Assembly: GCF_019754935.1 (NCBI RefSeq)
Contig: NZ_JAGSOA010000001.1
Coordinates: 620,001-684,000, forward strand
DNA length: 64,000 nucleotides
Source of the DNA: Corynebacterium parakroppenstedtii
Lineage (GTDB): Bacteria; Actinomycetota; Actinomycetes; Mycobacteriales; Mycobacteriaceae
Reading direction: 5' to 3'
The notes beneath the pieces are model-generated. The model ran no database searches. It was not told where the DNA came from and saw only the letters and a list, made by a program, of their open reading frames with translations. The position numbers and the translations under genes are program-made. Below, one piece after another: positions 19,683 through 28,945 of the stretch (positions are counted from its first letter, which is position 1; each line of letters opens with the position of its first letter).

Positions 19683-21353
19683 TTAGCGAGTTAACTTCCG
19701 GTGAGTCACACGGTGGGGACGCGCAGCTTCTTCACCGAGCCTATCGACCTTGTTCTTCTCATAATCCTCGAAGTTGCCTTCAAACCAATACCACTGGCCT
19801 TCGGCAACATTGCCTTCCCAGGCGAGAATGTGCGTACACGTGCGGTCCAAGAACCACCTATCGTGGGAGATCACAACAGCGCACCCTGGGAATTGTTCGA
19901 GAGCGTTCTCCAAGCTGGAGAGAGTTTCGACATCCAGATCGTTGGTGGGCTCATCCAATAGGATCAGGTTACCACCCTGTTTAAGGGTCAGCGCCAGGTT
20001 CAAACGGTTACGCTCACCGCCGGAGAGCACCTTGGCTGGCTTTTGCTGATCGGCACCTTTGAAACCGAAAGCCGAAATATAAGCGCGCGATGGCATTTCG
20101 TTCTGGCCGACGATAATGTAGTCCAGCCCGTCAGAGACGACTTCCCACACGGTCTTTTCGGGGTCAATGTTCTCACGGTTCTGGTCCACATAGCTGATGT
20201 CGACAGTTTTACCGACCTTCACCTCGCCGGAATCCGGCTCTTCAAGCCCCACAATCGTCTTGAACAAGGTGGACTTACCCACACCGTTCGGACCGATAAC
20301 ACCGACGATGCCGTTACGAGGCAGGGTGAAGGACAAGTCCTTAATCAGGGTACGGCCGTCGAAGCCTTTGTTGAGGTGGCTGACCTCCACAACCTGGTTA
20401 CCCAGACGCTGCGGGGTCGGAATCTGGATTTCCTCAAAGTCGAGCTTCTTGTACTTCTCGGCCTCCGCAGCCATCTCCTCATAACGCTGCAAACGAGCCT
20501 TATTCTTCGCCTGACGTGCCTTCGCACCCGAGCGCACCCACTGCAGTTCTTGCTTCAACCGCTTCTGCAGCTTGGCGTCCTTCTTACCCGCAACCTGCAG
20601 ACGCTCGGACTTCTTCTCCAGGTACGTGGAGTAGTTACCTTCGTAGGGGTACAGCTTCCCGCGATCGACCTCACAAATCCACTGGGCAACGTGGTCGAGG
20701 AAGTAACGGTCGTGGGTAACAGCCAACACGGCACCTGGATAGTTACGCAGATGCTGCTCCAGCCAGAGCACAGATTCGGCGTCCAAGTGGTTGGTGGGCT
20801 CATCGAGCAGCAATAGATCTGGCTCAGCCAAAAGAAGCTTGGCCAGTGCCACACGACGACGCTCACCACCGGATAGCGTCGTCACTGGCGAGTCTGACGG
20901 CGGACACCGCAGCGCATCCATGGCCTGGTCAATCTTCGAATCCAATTCCCAGGCATCGGCAGTGTCAATCTTTTCCTGCAGGACAGTCATGCGTTCCATG
21001 AGCTCATCGGAATAATCCGTCGCCATTTTTTCGGCGATTTCTTCATATTCACGCTTGACTTCCCAGATCTCTCCGAGGCCTTCTTCCACGTTGCCGCGGA
21101 CGGTCTTTTCCTCGTTGAGTGGAGGCTCCTGGAGCAAGATCCCCACAGAAGCGCCGGGATCGAGGAACGCCTCACCATTGGACGGCTGATCAATCCCCGC
21201 CATAATTTTCAAGATCGACGATTTTCCGGCACCGTTTGGTCCCACCACGCCGATCTTGGCCCCCGGATAAAAAGCCATGGTGACGTCGTCAAGAATGACT
21301 TTTTCTCCATGCGCCTTGCGCACGTTTTTCATTGTGTAAATGAATTCACCCAT
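19683..21353 (-). CDS. ettA: Energy-dependent translational throttle protein EttA (ABC-F)
   Basis: Ribosome E-site ATPase that gates the first steps of elongation according to ADP/ATP ratio. There are two ABC domains: Walker A GPNGAGKSS and GPNGVGKST, each with a signature LSGGERRR/LSGGERNR and Walker B DEPTNHLD or DEPTNDLD. The arm and P-site tract region (EYEEIAEKM, then the basic linker KRLKQELQWVRSGAKARQAK) is characteristic of EttA. At 556 residues it has the expected length. A GAGGACT site precedes the ATG. It is located as Rv2477c. Confidence 0.96.
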   Translation of the reverse strand: MGEFIYTMKNVRKAHGEKVILDDVTMAFYPGAKIGVVGPNGAGKSSILKIMAGIDQPSNGEAFLDPGASVGILLQEPPLNEEKTVRGNVEEGLGEIWEVKREYEEIAEKMATDYSDELMERMTVLQEKIDTADAWELDSKIDQAMDALRCPPSDSPVTTLSGGERRRVALAKLLLAEPDLLLLDEPTNHLDAESVLWLEQHLRNYPGAVLAVTHDRYFLDHVAQWICEVDRGKLYPYEGNYSTYLEKKSERLQVAGKKDAKLQKRLKQELQWVRSGAKARQAKNKARLQRYEEMAAEAEKYKKLDFEEIQIPTPQRLGNQVVEVSHLNKGFDGRTLIKDLSFTLPRNGIVGVIGPNGVGKSTLFKTIVGLEEPDSGEVKVGKTVDISYVDQNRENIDPEKTVWEVVSDGLDYIIVGQNEMPSRAYISAFGFKGADQQKPAKVLSGGERNRLNLALTLKQGGNLILLDEPTNDLDVETLSSLENALEQFPGCAVVISHDRWFLDRTCTHILAWEGNVAEGQWYWFEGNFEDYEKNKVDRLGEEAARPHRVTHRKLTR

Positions 21354-21436
21354 ACAGTCCTCAACTCATTTTTCTATGCCGCACGAACCTAGCATTCTCT
21401 GCCCACCTACTATGGCCGATAACCATAGGGTTCACC

Positions 21437-21476
21437 ACCTCGGGAGTTAATCTCAAGGATCAACCTCGAGAGTTAA
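21437..21476. promoter_or_regulatory. Direct repeat in ettA upstream region
   Basis: A 14-bp sequence occurs twice, ACCTCGGGAGTTAA at 21437 and ACCTCGAGAGTTAA at 21463, differing at one position, with starts 26 bp apart. It lies 84-123 bp upstream of the ettA start and could be a regulator site. No known regulator consensus was recognised. Confidence 0.4.
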
Positions 21477-21585
21477 GAGGTGGGACGGTCCCCGCGCCAG
21501 TTCCTCAGCAAAGTCTAACCGTTGAGGGTACGCAAGCACGGTGCTAACAACAACCAGCTACGACGGCTCACTCGCGGGAGCACGC

Positions 21586-22203
21586 TCATGCGCTAGCCAA
21601 GGCAGCCTCCTGGCTGTATGGTTCTCGCTGTTCGGTCAGAGTTGCGGAGTCTCTCAGGGATGTGGAGTCAGAGGAAGTGCTCGAATTTGCCGACGACCCC
21701 TCGGGGAATGGATTTTCGTCCGCAACTACGGTCCCGTCCCAATCTGTGGAGATACTCGTGGCCTCCCCTGATCCCTTGGCTGCTCCGGAAGCGGAGCCGA
21801 TTTCCAACGGAACCAAACGTCCTAGACGACTCGCCATCGCGGAAGTGATGACGATCTTGTTGAGGTCAACCCCAACGTGTGAGGCCTTAATCCTCACCGA
21901 GCTCCGCGTGATTTTCTCCCCCGAATCCAGCGTCGCCTCCCACGAATGAGTGATCAGGCGGCCGTATATAACGACTGGCATCCCCTTCGTTACCGATTTC
22001 AGGCAGTGTGTGGCCAGCGAGCCTGACATCTGGACGTCGATAAATAATGAATCGGATGACTGCCATACGCCGTCGTCGTCACGCCATCGACGATCCGACG
22101 CAACGCGCATGGTTGCGAAAGGGGTTCGACCTGATGGTGTTCGATCAACTGGGTCACTGACGACGTTTCCCACGACGGTGACCATTGCAGAATTTTGTGC
22201 CAT
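21586..22203 (-). CDS. ssb2: Second single-stranded DNA-binding protein (Rv2478c-like)
   Basis: OB-fold protein. The first 110 residues match the SSB core: VTVVGNVVSDPVDRTPSG, TMRVASDRRW and the KGMPVVIYGRLITHSWE strand pair. The C-terminal half is polar and Ser/Thr-rich and lacks the acidic DDIPF-type tail of replicative SSB, so it probably does not recruit the usual SSB partners. This matches the second, accessory SSB of Mycobacteriales found beside ettA. GGGAGGGAGAG precedes the start. A pair of perfect DnaA boxes lies 160-185 bp upstream. A role in recombination or damage response is inferred only. Confidence 0.88.
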   Translation of the reverse strand: MAQNSAMVTVVGNVVSDPVDRTPSGRTPFATMRVASDRRWRDDDGVWQSSDSLFIDVQMSGSLATHCLKSVTKGMPVVIYGRLITHSWEATLDSGEKITRSSVRIKASHVGVDLNKIVITSAMASRLGRLVPLEIGSASGAAKGSGEATSISTDWDGTVVADENPFPEGSSANSSTSSDSTSLRDSATLTEQREPYSQEAALASA

Positions 22204-22364
22204 GACGTACCTACTCTCCCTCCCACGAAGGGCGCTCCCGGTAGAGGCTGCTTAGCGCGATACCGTGAAGTCCGCATCGATAGAGACGACCTGAAAATGA
22301 CACACTCAGAGTGGCACACCGTGATCCGGAAATTGGACCCGTGAAGGGCTCATCGCGTGGACGC

Positions 22365-22388
22365 TGTGGATAACCAAAGTTATCCACA
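22365..22388. promoter_or_regulatory. Two perfect DnaA boxes, inverted, 6 bp apart
   Basis: TGTGGATAA (22365-22373) and TTATCCACA (22380-22388) are two exact copies of the consensus DnaA box in inverted orientation with spacer CCAAAG. They lie 160-185 bp upstream of the second ssb and on the far side from dps. Binding by DnaA is inferred from the exact match. Confidence 0.7.
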
Positions 22389-22538
22389 GATTTTTATACG
22401 CCCGGTTTTTAACCGCACCTTTTCTTACCCTCACGTTCTTACCCTCACGGTGAAACCAACGATCGCCCCAAGGTGAAAGACGAGATACGGCCGACGGGAA
22501 ACGTCGTCGATACTAACGAGTAACGGCATAACGATAAA

Positions 22539-22572
22539 GAAAAACCGGACCGCGCTATCGCACAGTCCGGCT
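22539..22572 (-). terminator. Terminator downstream of dps
   Basis: On the minus strand the arms CCGGAC / GTCCGG are followed by TTTTTC. It sits between the dps stop and the upstream region of the second ssb, so it ends the dps transcript. Confidence 0.75.
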
Positions 22573-22680
22573 CGTGTCATTTGTGAGGCCTCGTCATGAC
22601 CTCCAGTGACAAACAGGGAAACACCCTGCTGGAGCCCGGTTCACGGGTTCAGCTAGGCGCACAGTGATAATCGATGCGTA

Positions 22681-23208
22681 CTACTTTCCGGAAGGAGTAC
22701 GGGTCTCGGCGCTGATGAACCAAGCCTGCTGCTCGAGCTGCTTGATGTATTCGTGCAGCAGATCAGCACTCGTCGGGTCAGCCTCGTCAACGCGATCGTG
22801 AACTTCACGCATGGTGTTGGTCGTAGCGTTAATAGCCTCGACGACGTGGGAAATAGCGTCGTGAGTAAGGATTTCTCCTGCCGGGAACTCCGGAAGGGAA
22901 GAACCTGCGGCTACAACGGCCGTGCGACCATCAGGAATGCCATTCAAAGCACGCATACGCTCAGCGATCTCATCGGTGCCTTCACGGGCAACCGAAACAA
23001 GCTCGTCAAGGTTCAAGTGCAGGTCGCGGAAGTTCGGTCCGAGAATGTTCCAGTGAGCTTCCTTAGCAACCAGGCTCAAATCGATGAAATCAACGAGAAC
23101 CTTCTGCAGATCAGAAACAACGTCGCTAGGAGCGGTAAAAGCTGGGGTTGTTTGAATGGTGCTTTCAGCAGAAGCTGAACGCCCAACAGATGCTTGCGCG
23201 GAAGTCAT
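22681..23208 (-). CDS. dps: Dps family DNA-binding ferritin-like protein
   Basis: Dodecameric mini-ferritin that oxidises and stores iron and protects DNA under stress. The Dps ferroxidase signature is seen as AHWNILGPNFRDLHLNLDELV, with the interfacial His and Asp/Glu ligands, followed by AEGTDEIAERMRALNGIPDGR-like helices. At 175 residues its length is typical. The roughly 20-residue Ser/Thr/Gln-rich N-terminus could contact DNA. A purine-rich AAGGAAAAGGA site precedes the ATG, and a terminator follows at 22.54 kb, so it is a single-gene unit. Confidence 0.95.
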   Translation of the reverse strand: MTSAQASVGRSASAESTIQTTPAFTAPSDVVSDLQKVLVDFIDLSLVAKEAHWNILGPNFRDLHLNLDELVSVAREGTDEIAERMRALNGIPDGRTAVVAAGSSLPEFPAGEILTHDAISHVVEAINATTNTMREVHDRVDEADPTSADLLHEYIKQLEQQAWFISAETRTPSGK

Positions 23209-23408
23209 GTCCTTTTCCTTCTCTCGATAAGTTGGTTTGTCGTCTCAGAGCTACGTGGGCTGTGCCCGCTACCGGGCTTTTCCTTCGCTCTACCCCTAGT
23301 TATACACCCTTCCTATACGCGTGGCAACTATTAATAAGCTGGCTTTAGATAGGGCTTAGCTATTGCCGACTTCGGGCCCCGGCCAGGCTAATCCAGCCGG
23401 TTACCAGC

Positions 23409-25631
23409 TCAGTCCCCTTCGCCGGACCTACCGTTCCCTGACCTATCTCCGGTGCCTTCCTGCTGCTCAGTGTCAACACTGCCGGTTGGTTTATCAGCGG
23501 AAGTTTTCGCTGATGAACGCCGTTTCTTCGGTACGTTATGGTGCTCAAATTTCTTCTGGTGGAAGTAACTCCGTACCTCGTCAGAGGAATAATCTGAGCC
23601 GTAATAGTCCTGTAGTTCCCGGTCCCCCGCGCCGGAGTGCAGCGCTGCAAGCATCTCGTTGTAGGCATTGAGTTCGGCCTCGTGGGTGCGGTCAGCCCGA
23701 CGCTCATAGCGTGCTGTTTCTTTACTATCTTCCCGACGCCACTGCAAGAAGTGTGCTGCCGTAACGATCAATAATGGGATCTCGCCGGTTGCCCACGCGA
23801 TCTTGCCTCCCAGGTTCTGGTCAGCCATGTAATCGATATGCCAGGGAATACCGAAGGTTTCATACATCGGTTGCCCGAGCGGGTAATTCAACTGCATGAG
23901 GGCAATCGCAAACCAAGCGTGGAACGGCATTGTTCCTAAGATGGTTACCATTTTGATGAACGGAGAGGTGTGGCGAGGTGCCGCGTCGATACCAATTGAT
24001 ATCCAGTAGAAAATGTATCCGGAGACCAAGAAGTGGGCGATCATGAATAGGTGACCGAAGTGATACTTCATCAAAGCCTCAAATAGAGGTGTGAAGTACA
24101 TAATGTAGAACCCAATAACGAATTGCGCAGCAGCCACAACGGGGTTCGTTAAAAACCGCGACACCGGGTTATTGATAAAAGCCACAATCCATTCACGTGG
24201 CCCCGGGACGCCATCGCGTCCTGCAACGGGTAAGGCGCGGAGGAATAAGGTCACTGGACCAGCCAAAACCCAGGCGATGGGAATCGCCATCGACAAAATC
24301 ATGTGCTGGATCATGTGCATCGAGAACGACACCATCGCGTACATCCCGAGTCCCGACGACGTCGCGAAAAGTAGAAGAATATTCCCTAACGTCCACCACA
24401 ACACTCGGCTAAACGGCCACTCCCCGCCCTTTTTCCGGAGATGGACGTAGGCCCACACATATAAAACTTCAGCGATGATTGCGACGGTGCCGTAAATCAT
24501 GTCGAACCGCACCATGCCAAACAGACCACCCCACGACGGTGGTTTCGTCAGGCTGAAGCCCAGCTCGAGCTCCATGACGTTGAGGTTCAGCTCTTTCGGC
24601 AACGGTGGCGGAATGCGAGACAAAGACACTGCGACGCCGATCGTCGCTGCCATCACAATCAGTTCCACGATCGCGATTTGCGAGAAGGCAAGTCGGTCTG
24701 ACGGATCCTTTTCGAGCTTCGGAATCGTCATTCGTCGGTGGAGGAATCCAAAAATCCCCAGGACGATGAGCAAAACCGCTTTGGCTGTAATTACTCGGCC
24801 ATAATTACTGGTCAGGAGTTCATCGACGCGAATGCGGAGCAACGCATTAACTACTCCTGAGATTGCCAAAACAATAATCGACACCAATGCTAAGAAGCTG
24901 TATCGCTTGACAATAACGTCCATGTGAGGCCCTTTGCGCAGGGCGTGCTGGATCATTGCCGCCAGGCCGCCGACCCACAATGCACAAAACACGAAGTGCC
25001 ACAGGTACGAATTAACGCCATAGTCGTGGTTACCGCCGGCCGCTGAGTGCCCCTCGAGGCTGATAGGAATCAGCGTCACCAGGGAGAACGCGAAGAACAG
25101 CATCTGGAAAATCCAGCGCCGCGTGCCCAAGGACCACACCACAGTGATCAGCGCGAAGATAGCGACCCACATCCAGGAACGCGCCACGGATACTTGGTCA
25201 ATCGCTTCGCCCCAGTGTGCTGGGCTGAGCGTCGTCGATAATGGGGCTCCGGAAACGTCCGACAAACTCATCGGTATGAGGAGCAGCGCGAGAACGGCCC
25301 ATATAAATAAGCACCATGTGCCGGTTCTGCTTGCTTTATATCCGTCGACGTCGAGGAAACCATCTTTTCGTGGAGGGGTACCAAATGCCGACATCAAGAA
25401 TGATCCGACCCCGATGAAGCCGAACATCGTGGCTAAACCACGGACAAACGGGAGGCCGAACGATACCGAGAAACCCGGATCGGGAATTCCTAGAGCAGAC
25501 AGTGATTCGCTGTACAAGGAATATCCAATGGCCGCCCCCACTATTCCGGCCACAAGTCCGGCGAGTACAAAGTAACCGGTAGCTGACCGGACAGGCACCG
25601 AAGAACCAGCTTTCGTCTTTACCTCCGTCAT
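23409..25631 (-). CDS. CopD-CtaG fusion membrane protein (copper transfer / cytochrome oxidase assembly)
   Basis: Polytopic membrane protein of 740 residues with about 15 or more predicted membrane segments. The N-terminal half resembles the CopD copper-resistance domain, with segments around ALWVGGLAAMIQHALRKGP. The C-terminal half matches caa3-type CtaG, with the histidine-containing helices SMHMIQHMILSMAIP, HFGHLFMIAHFLVSGYIF and GTMPFHAWFAIALMQ as possible metal sites. The last 100 residues are a soluble charged tail containing FEHHNVPKKRRS. Such fusions are typical of actinobacteria and are linked to copper delivery for heme-copper oxidase; ctaD is encoded at 52.4 kb. It appears monocistronic. 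Confidence 0.88.
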   Translation of the reverse strand: MTEVKTKAGSSVPVRSATGYFVLAGLVAGIVGAAIGYSLYSESLSALGIPDPGFSVSFGLPFVRGLATMFGFIGVGSFLMSAFGTPPRKDGFLDVDGYKASRTGTWCLFIWAVLALLLIPMSLSDVSGAPLSTTLSPAHWGEAIDQVSVARSWMWVAIFALITVVWSLGTRRWIFQMLFFAFSLVTLIPISLEGHSAAGGNHDYGVNSYLWHFVFCALWVGGLAAMIQHALRKGPHMDVIVKRYSFLALVSIIVLAISGVVNALLRIRVDELLTSNYGRVITAKAVLLIVLGIFGFLHRRMTIPKLEKDPSDRLAFSQIAIVELIVMAATIGVAVSLSRIPPPLPKELNLNVMELELGFSLTKPPSWGGLFGMVRFDMIYGTVAIIAEVLYVWAYVHLRKKGGEWPFSRVLWWTLGNILLLFATSSGLGMYAMVSFSMHMIQHMILSMAIPIAWVLAGPVTLFLRALPVAGRDGVPGPREWIVAFINNPVSRFLTNPVVAAAQFVIGFYIMYFTPLFEALMKYHFGHLFMIAHFLVSGYIFYWISIGIDAAPRHTSPFIKMVTILGTMPFHAWFAIALMQLNYPLGQPMYETFGIPWHIDYMADQNLGGKIAWATGEIPLLIVTAAHFLQWRREDSKETARYERRADRTHEAELNAYNEMLAALHSGAGDRELQDYYGSDYSSDEVRSYFHQKKFEHHNVPKKRRSSAKTSADKPTGSVDTEQQEGTGDRSGNGRSGEGD

Positions 25632-25758
25632 ACTCCCAACACTACCCAGCGCGGAGACAATCTCATCAACCCGAAGGACCAGTTATCAGCAAAGAGTTCA
25701 GTACTGTTATATTCGTCTAGTGGATTGCGACGAAAGCGCAACCCACGATTGATAAAAT

Positions 25759-25832
25759 GCCCCTGTAGCTCAGTGGATTAGAGCATCCGGCTTCTACCCG
25801 GAGTGGCGCGGGTTCGAATCCTGCCAGGGGCA
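25759..25832 (+). tRNA. tRNA-Arg (anticodon TCT)
   Basis: The acceptor GCCCCTG pairs with CAGGGGC. The anticodon arm is TCCGG-CTTCTAC-CCGGA and the T-arm has GGTTCGAAT. Discriminator A and an encoded CCA (25833-25835) follow. It reads AGA codons. Confidence 0.97.
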
Positions 25833-25933
25833 CCACACTACCCCGTTATGACCGAGTACACGGTCTGGACGACGTGGTTTTATTTATGAGGCTTGACGAG
25901 TTCCGACAATCATTGGCCTACATATGGATAGCC

Positions 25934-26131
25934 CTATTTCTTAGGTCGGCTATAAATCCAATATAAGACCCCGACGAGGGTTCCGAACAAGACCGTTTTG
26001 CCCCATTCCTCCCATGAAAACGAGTCATCTTTGAAGACCAAGGACCACAGGTAGAAGAAAACCAAGAGTCCGACGGCCATTCCAATCCACCATCGAATAG
26101 CTTTCAGAACCTCACCGGTTCGCTTCTGCAT
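25934..26131 (-). CDS. Small two-helix membrane protein, unknown function
   Basis: A 65-residue protein. A basic N-terminus (MQKRTGEVLKAIRWW) leads into one hydrophobic segment (IGMAVGLLVFFYLWSLVF), then an acidic loop with EEWGK, a second segment (TVLFGTLVGVLYWIY), and ends in SRPKK. The ATG at 26131 has a near-perfect AAAGGAG site; the longer open frame to 26188 adds an implausible basic leader. It stands alone downstream of tRNA-Arg in the opposite orientation. No family was recognised, and it could be a structural membrane microprotein. Confidence 0.75.
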   Translation of the reverse strand: MQKRTGEVLKAIRWWIGMAVGLLVFFYLWSLVFKDDSFSWEEWGKTVLFGTLVGVLYWIYSRPKK

Positions 26132-26726
26132 CGAACTCTCCTTTCGGCTAAGCCGCCTACGTCGAAAAACCGCAGCTAGCCCTGTCAATGAATGTTGAGA
26201 GCATAAGGCATGGACTACTTTAACCTTAGGTAAGAAGCCTAAGCTGTCTATATAGATGTCAAACGAGTTTTTATTGAATCCTGGAATGGAAACCCCCCTT
26301 AGCCTTCCTTAGTGGCTTTCTGATTGTCCCTTGACACACATCAACCGGACAATGACGCTCGCCACGGCGCTGTTATCTAGTTGAGAGTGGAAGCACTCCA
26401 GCGAGATCACGCAACAGAAGATCCTCCTGCTTGGGAATAATTGTCGGTCGTGCCGCAACACCGATAAATGCCCGCATTGTGAAAGCTTCCCTTCTCGTGG
26501 CACCCATCCGTATAGTGCTCAGAGGCGGATCGATACTAGGCGTGCGCCTTGCCCTCACGATTGGGTTGGAGGAGTAAACCACGCCCGGAAAGCTATTCGC
26601 TGTGAGTACCCGTCGATCACCGTAAACCCAGCTATATCAGGCAAAATGGCTTTATCAGGAAAAATAATGGCAAGTTAAATAAAGCATGCGTACAAGCACT
26701 CAGCATTAACTGATTGAGGTTGAACT
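26132..26726. other. Gene-free region upstream of the SorC-type regulator
   Basis: This 595-bp stretch lies between divergent genes. A perfect 6-bp inverted repeat with 7-nt spacer (CTTAGG / CCTAAG) is at 26225-26243, about 95 bp upstream of the small membrane gene. A weak leftward open frame at 26373-26582 (69 codons) has no recognised domain and an ordinary start; it could be a gene remnant but is not called. AT-rich DNA just before 26727 probably holds the regulator promoter. Confidence 0.5.
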
Positions 26727-27662
26727 GTGGACAGTCGTGATGAGCAATCCCTACGCGCGGCAAAAATGTACTACCGCGACAACCTTAGCCAAGCAGAGGT
26801 TGCTTTGGCTTTAGGTATTTCGCGACCAACAACATCCAAGCTCATTCAGCATGCCCGCGACCGCGGCTTCGTAAGCATTACCATTCGAGATCCACGTGAA
26901 GCATCGTCCACCACAGCTACAGCATTAGCAACAAAATACGGCTTAACATCTGTGCGGCTCGCGCAACCGGTATCGCAGACCACCGACGATATCGTCGATG
27001 CCCTCGGTCATGTTGGTGCGCAAGCCCTCCGCTCCCTTGTCGTCGATGGGTCCAGTGTCGGTGTGTCGTGGGGACGAACAATGTATTCCATTGCCCAGCA
27101 TCTCACCGAGAAAAACGTTCACGATGTAACGATCGTTCAGCTTAAAGGCGGGATGTCATATACCGACCGGAAAACGAACGATATCGAAACGATCACGTTG
27201 TTTTGTAAAGCCTTTCACGCGTATGCGCATACCCTACCCCTCCCCGTCATTTTTGATAATGCCGAGACGAAAGAACTTGTAGAAAAGGACCGGTTTATTG
27301 CCAATGTTCTCGAGCAAGGGAGGAAAACTGACATCGCCGTTTTCACGGTGGGATCAGCGGGAGAAAACAGCCTTGCTCTCAATCTTGGCAGCGTTACGCC
27401 CTCTGAGCGCGCCCTGCTTCGTCAACGGGCGGTGGGTGATATTTGCTCGCGGTTTTTCGACGCCGACGCATCCATCGCGGTGCAGTCGGTGGACGACCGT
27501 ACCGTCGGAATCACTATGGAAGATCTGGCGCAGCGCCCGGTTCGACTGCTCGTCGCGGGCGGATTACACAAAGTGCGCGCCTTGAAAGTTGCGCTCCACG
27601 CTGGAATGGCAACGCACTTAGTCACTGATCAAGCATGCGCAGAACGCCTACTTGAGGAATGA
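26727..27662 (+). CDS. deoR: SorC/DeoR-type transcriptional regulator of nucleoside salvage
   Basis: Sugar-phosphate-responsive repressor of the SorC family, which includes B. subtilis DeoR. The N-terminal HTH is read as AKMYYRDNLSQAEVALALG, then ISRPTTSKLIQHARDRGFV (residues about 10-48). The C-terminal sugar-isomerase-like ligand domain contains GVSWGRTMYSIAQHL and ends GGLHKVRALKVALHAGMATHLVTD, both classic SorC features. The start is GTG with GAGG upstream. The gene is convergent with cdd-nupC and adjacent to the deo genes, so deoxyribose 5-phosphate is the likely effector. The symbol is by context. Confidence 0.85.
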   Translation: MDSRDEQSLRAAKMYYRDNLSQAEVALALGISRPTTSKLIQHARDRGFVSITIRDPREASSTTATALATKYGLTSVRLAQPVSQTTDDIVDALGHVGAQALRSLVVDGSSVGVSWGRTMYSIAQHLTEKNVHDVTIVQLKGGMSYTDRKTNDIETITLFCKAFHAYAHTLPLPVIFDNAETKELVEKDRFIANVLEQGRKTDIAVFTVGSAGENSLALNLGSVTPSERALLRQRAVGDICSRFFDADASIAVQSVDDRTVGITMEDLAQRPVRLLVAGGLHKVRALKVALHAGMATHLVTDQACAERLLEE

Positions 27663-27728
27663 TTGCCGATCGTGGGGCCGGATCCTGATGTACTTTCGGA
27701 ATCTCGCGGCCCCAGCGTCGGTTGACCA

Positions 27729-28943
27729 TTAACTTGCGACGACTCCCACGATTGCAGCGTTAATCATGTTGACGCAGAAACCTGCAAGAAGGGCAAACAA
27801 TCCGAATTTGGCTATCTCACCGCGACGTTCTGGTGCTAATCCACCCATCGATCCCATTTGGATTGCAATGGAAGAGAAGTTGGCAAACCCAGCCAGTGCA
27901 AAGGTTGAGATCATGACAGCCTTGTCGGAAAGCTCATCAACGTGCTTACCGAACGAGGTGTAGCCCACGAACTCGTTGAGCACCGTCTTCTGCCCGATAA
28001 AATTACCGACGTCAACGGCGTCGTGCCATGGAACGCCGATAGCCCAGGCGAATGGGGCCAGCGCCCAACCGAATATTCCTTCTAGGCTCCATTCAGAATG
28101 GCCGAACCAGCTACCTATTCCCCCAATAATTGCTGACAAGAATGCAATGACCGCGATAAAGGCGATCAAAAGGCATCCCACTGTGACAGCGATGCGTCCA
28201 CCATTCATGGCACCGCGGCCAAGAGCATCGATGACGTTCTTTGATTCCTCATCGCGGACATCTCGGACGGTTGCGTCCAGTTGGCTCTCTTCTGTCTCAG
28301 GGAAGAATGCCTTAGCCATGAGTAGCGACCCTGGGGCGTTCATAACGCTTGCAGCCAAGAGGTATGGGAGTGGAGCACCCAAGAGGGAGTAGCCAATCAA
28401 GGTTGATCCCGCGACGGAGGCAAAACCACCAGTCATACAGGTGAATAATTCGGACTTCGTCAGCTTCTTGATATACGGCTGAATGAGGAGCGGTGCTTCA
28501 CTCTGCCCCAAAAAAATAACAGTTGCGGCGAAAACCGATTCAACCTTGGACGTACCCATAAGTTTCCCGAGGGCACCACCAACGTATTCAACAACAATTT
28601 GAATGACCCGGAGATAGTACAGAACACCAATGATCGCACCGAGGAAAATAATGACTGGGAGAACATTGAGTGCAAAGACGAACCCGATTTTGTCCCCAAA
28701 CAATGGCCCAAAAACGAATTCTGTTCCTTTGTCGGTATAGCCGATGAGCTGGTCGATGCCCTCAGCCAACCACTTGAGAGCGTGATATCCGGGCCCCCAC
28801 TTCAGGACTAAGAGAGCCAGAATTACTTGGAGAGCAAGGCCGGTGCCCAGGGTCCGCCAGTTAATTTTGGATCGGTGTTTAGATAACGCAATGTCGAGAG
28901 CAAGGATAATGGCAATACCAATTAGCCCTTGAAATCTTTCCAT
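27729..28943 (-). CDS. nupC: Concentrative nucleoside transporter, NupC family
   Basis: Cation-coupled nucleoside importer of the CNT family, 404 residues with about ten membrane segments. Family motifs are GQSEAPLLIQPYIKKLTKSEL and VGNFIGQKTVLNEFVGY in the substrate-binding region, and a C-terminal gate segment (ALAGFANFSSIAIQMGSMGGL). The CNT order N-terminal helices, gate, NupC core is kept. Its ribosome site GGAGGGG lies inside the end of cdd, only 2 bp separate the genes, and it is translated after cdd. Confidence 0.95.
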   Translation of the reverse strand: MERFQGLIGIAIILALDIALSKHRSKINWRTLGTGLALQVILALLVLKWGPGYHALKWLAEGIDQLIGYTDKGTEFVFGPLFGDKIGFVFALNVLPVIIFLGAIIGVLYYLRVIQIVVEYVGGALGKLMGTSKVESVFAATVIFLGQSEAPLLIQPYIKKLTKSELFTCMTGGFASVAGSTLIGYSLLGAPLPYLLAASVMNAPGSLLMAKAFFPETEESQLDATVRDVRDEESKNVIDALGRGAMNGGRIAVTVGCLLIAFIAVIAFLSAIIGGIGSWFGHSEWSLEGIFGWALAPFAWAIGVPWHDAVDVGNFIGQKTVLNEFVGYTSFGKHVDELSDKAVMISTFALAGFANFSSIAIQMGSMGGLAPERRGEIAKFGLFALLAGFCVNMINAAIVGVVAS

Positions 28944-28945
28944 GA

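Noticed and set aside
20043..20816. Long open frame (257 codons) antisense to ettA
   Set aside because: It mirrors the codon structure of the ettA gene on the other strand, has no ribosome site and no recognisable domain. Similar shadows exist over pepN (16942-17565), ctaD (53187-53852), valS (1996-2697) and clpP1 (8416-9000).
26225..26243. CTTAGG/CCTAAG inverted repeat as a DtxR box
   Set aside because: The 7-nt spacer and arm length do not match the 19-bp TTAGGTTAGGCTAACCTAA consensus. The repeat is real, but the assignment is not supported.
26373..26582. Weak leftward frame of 69 codons in the gene-free region before the SorC-type gene
   Set aside because: No family resemblance and no start support. 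It may be a decayed gene, but the evidence is too thin to call.
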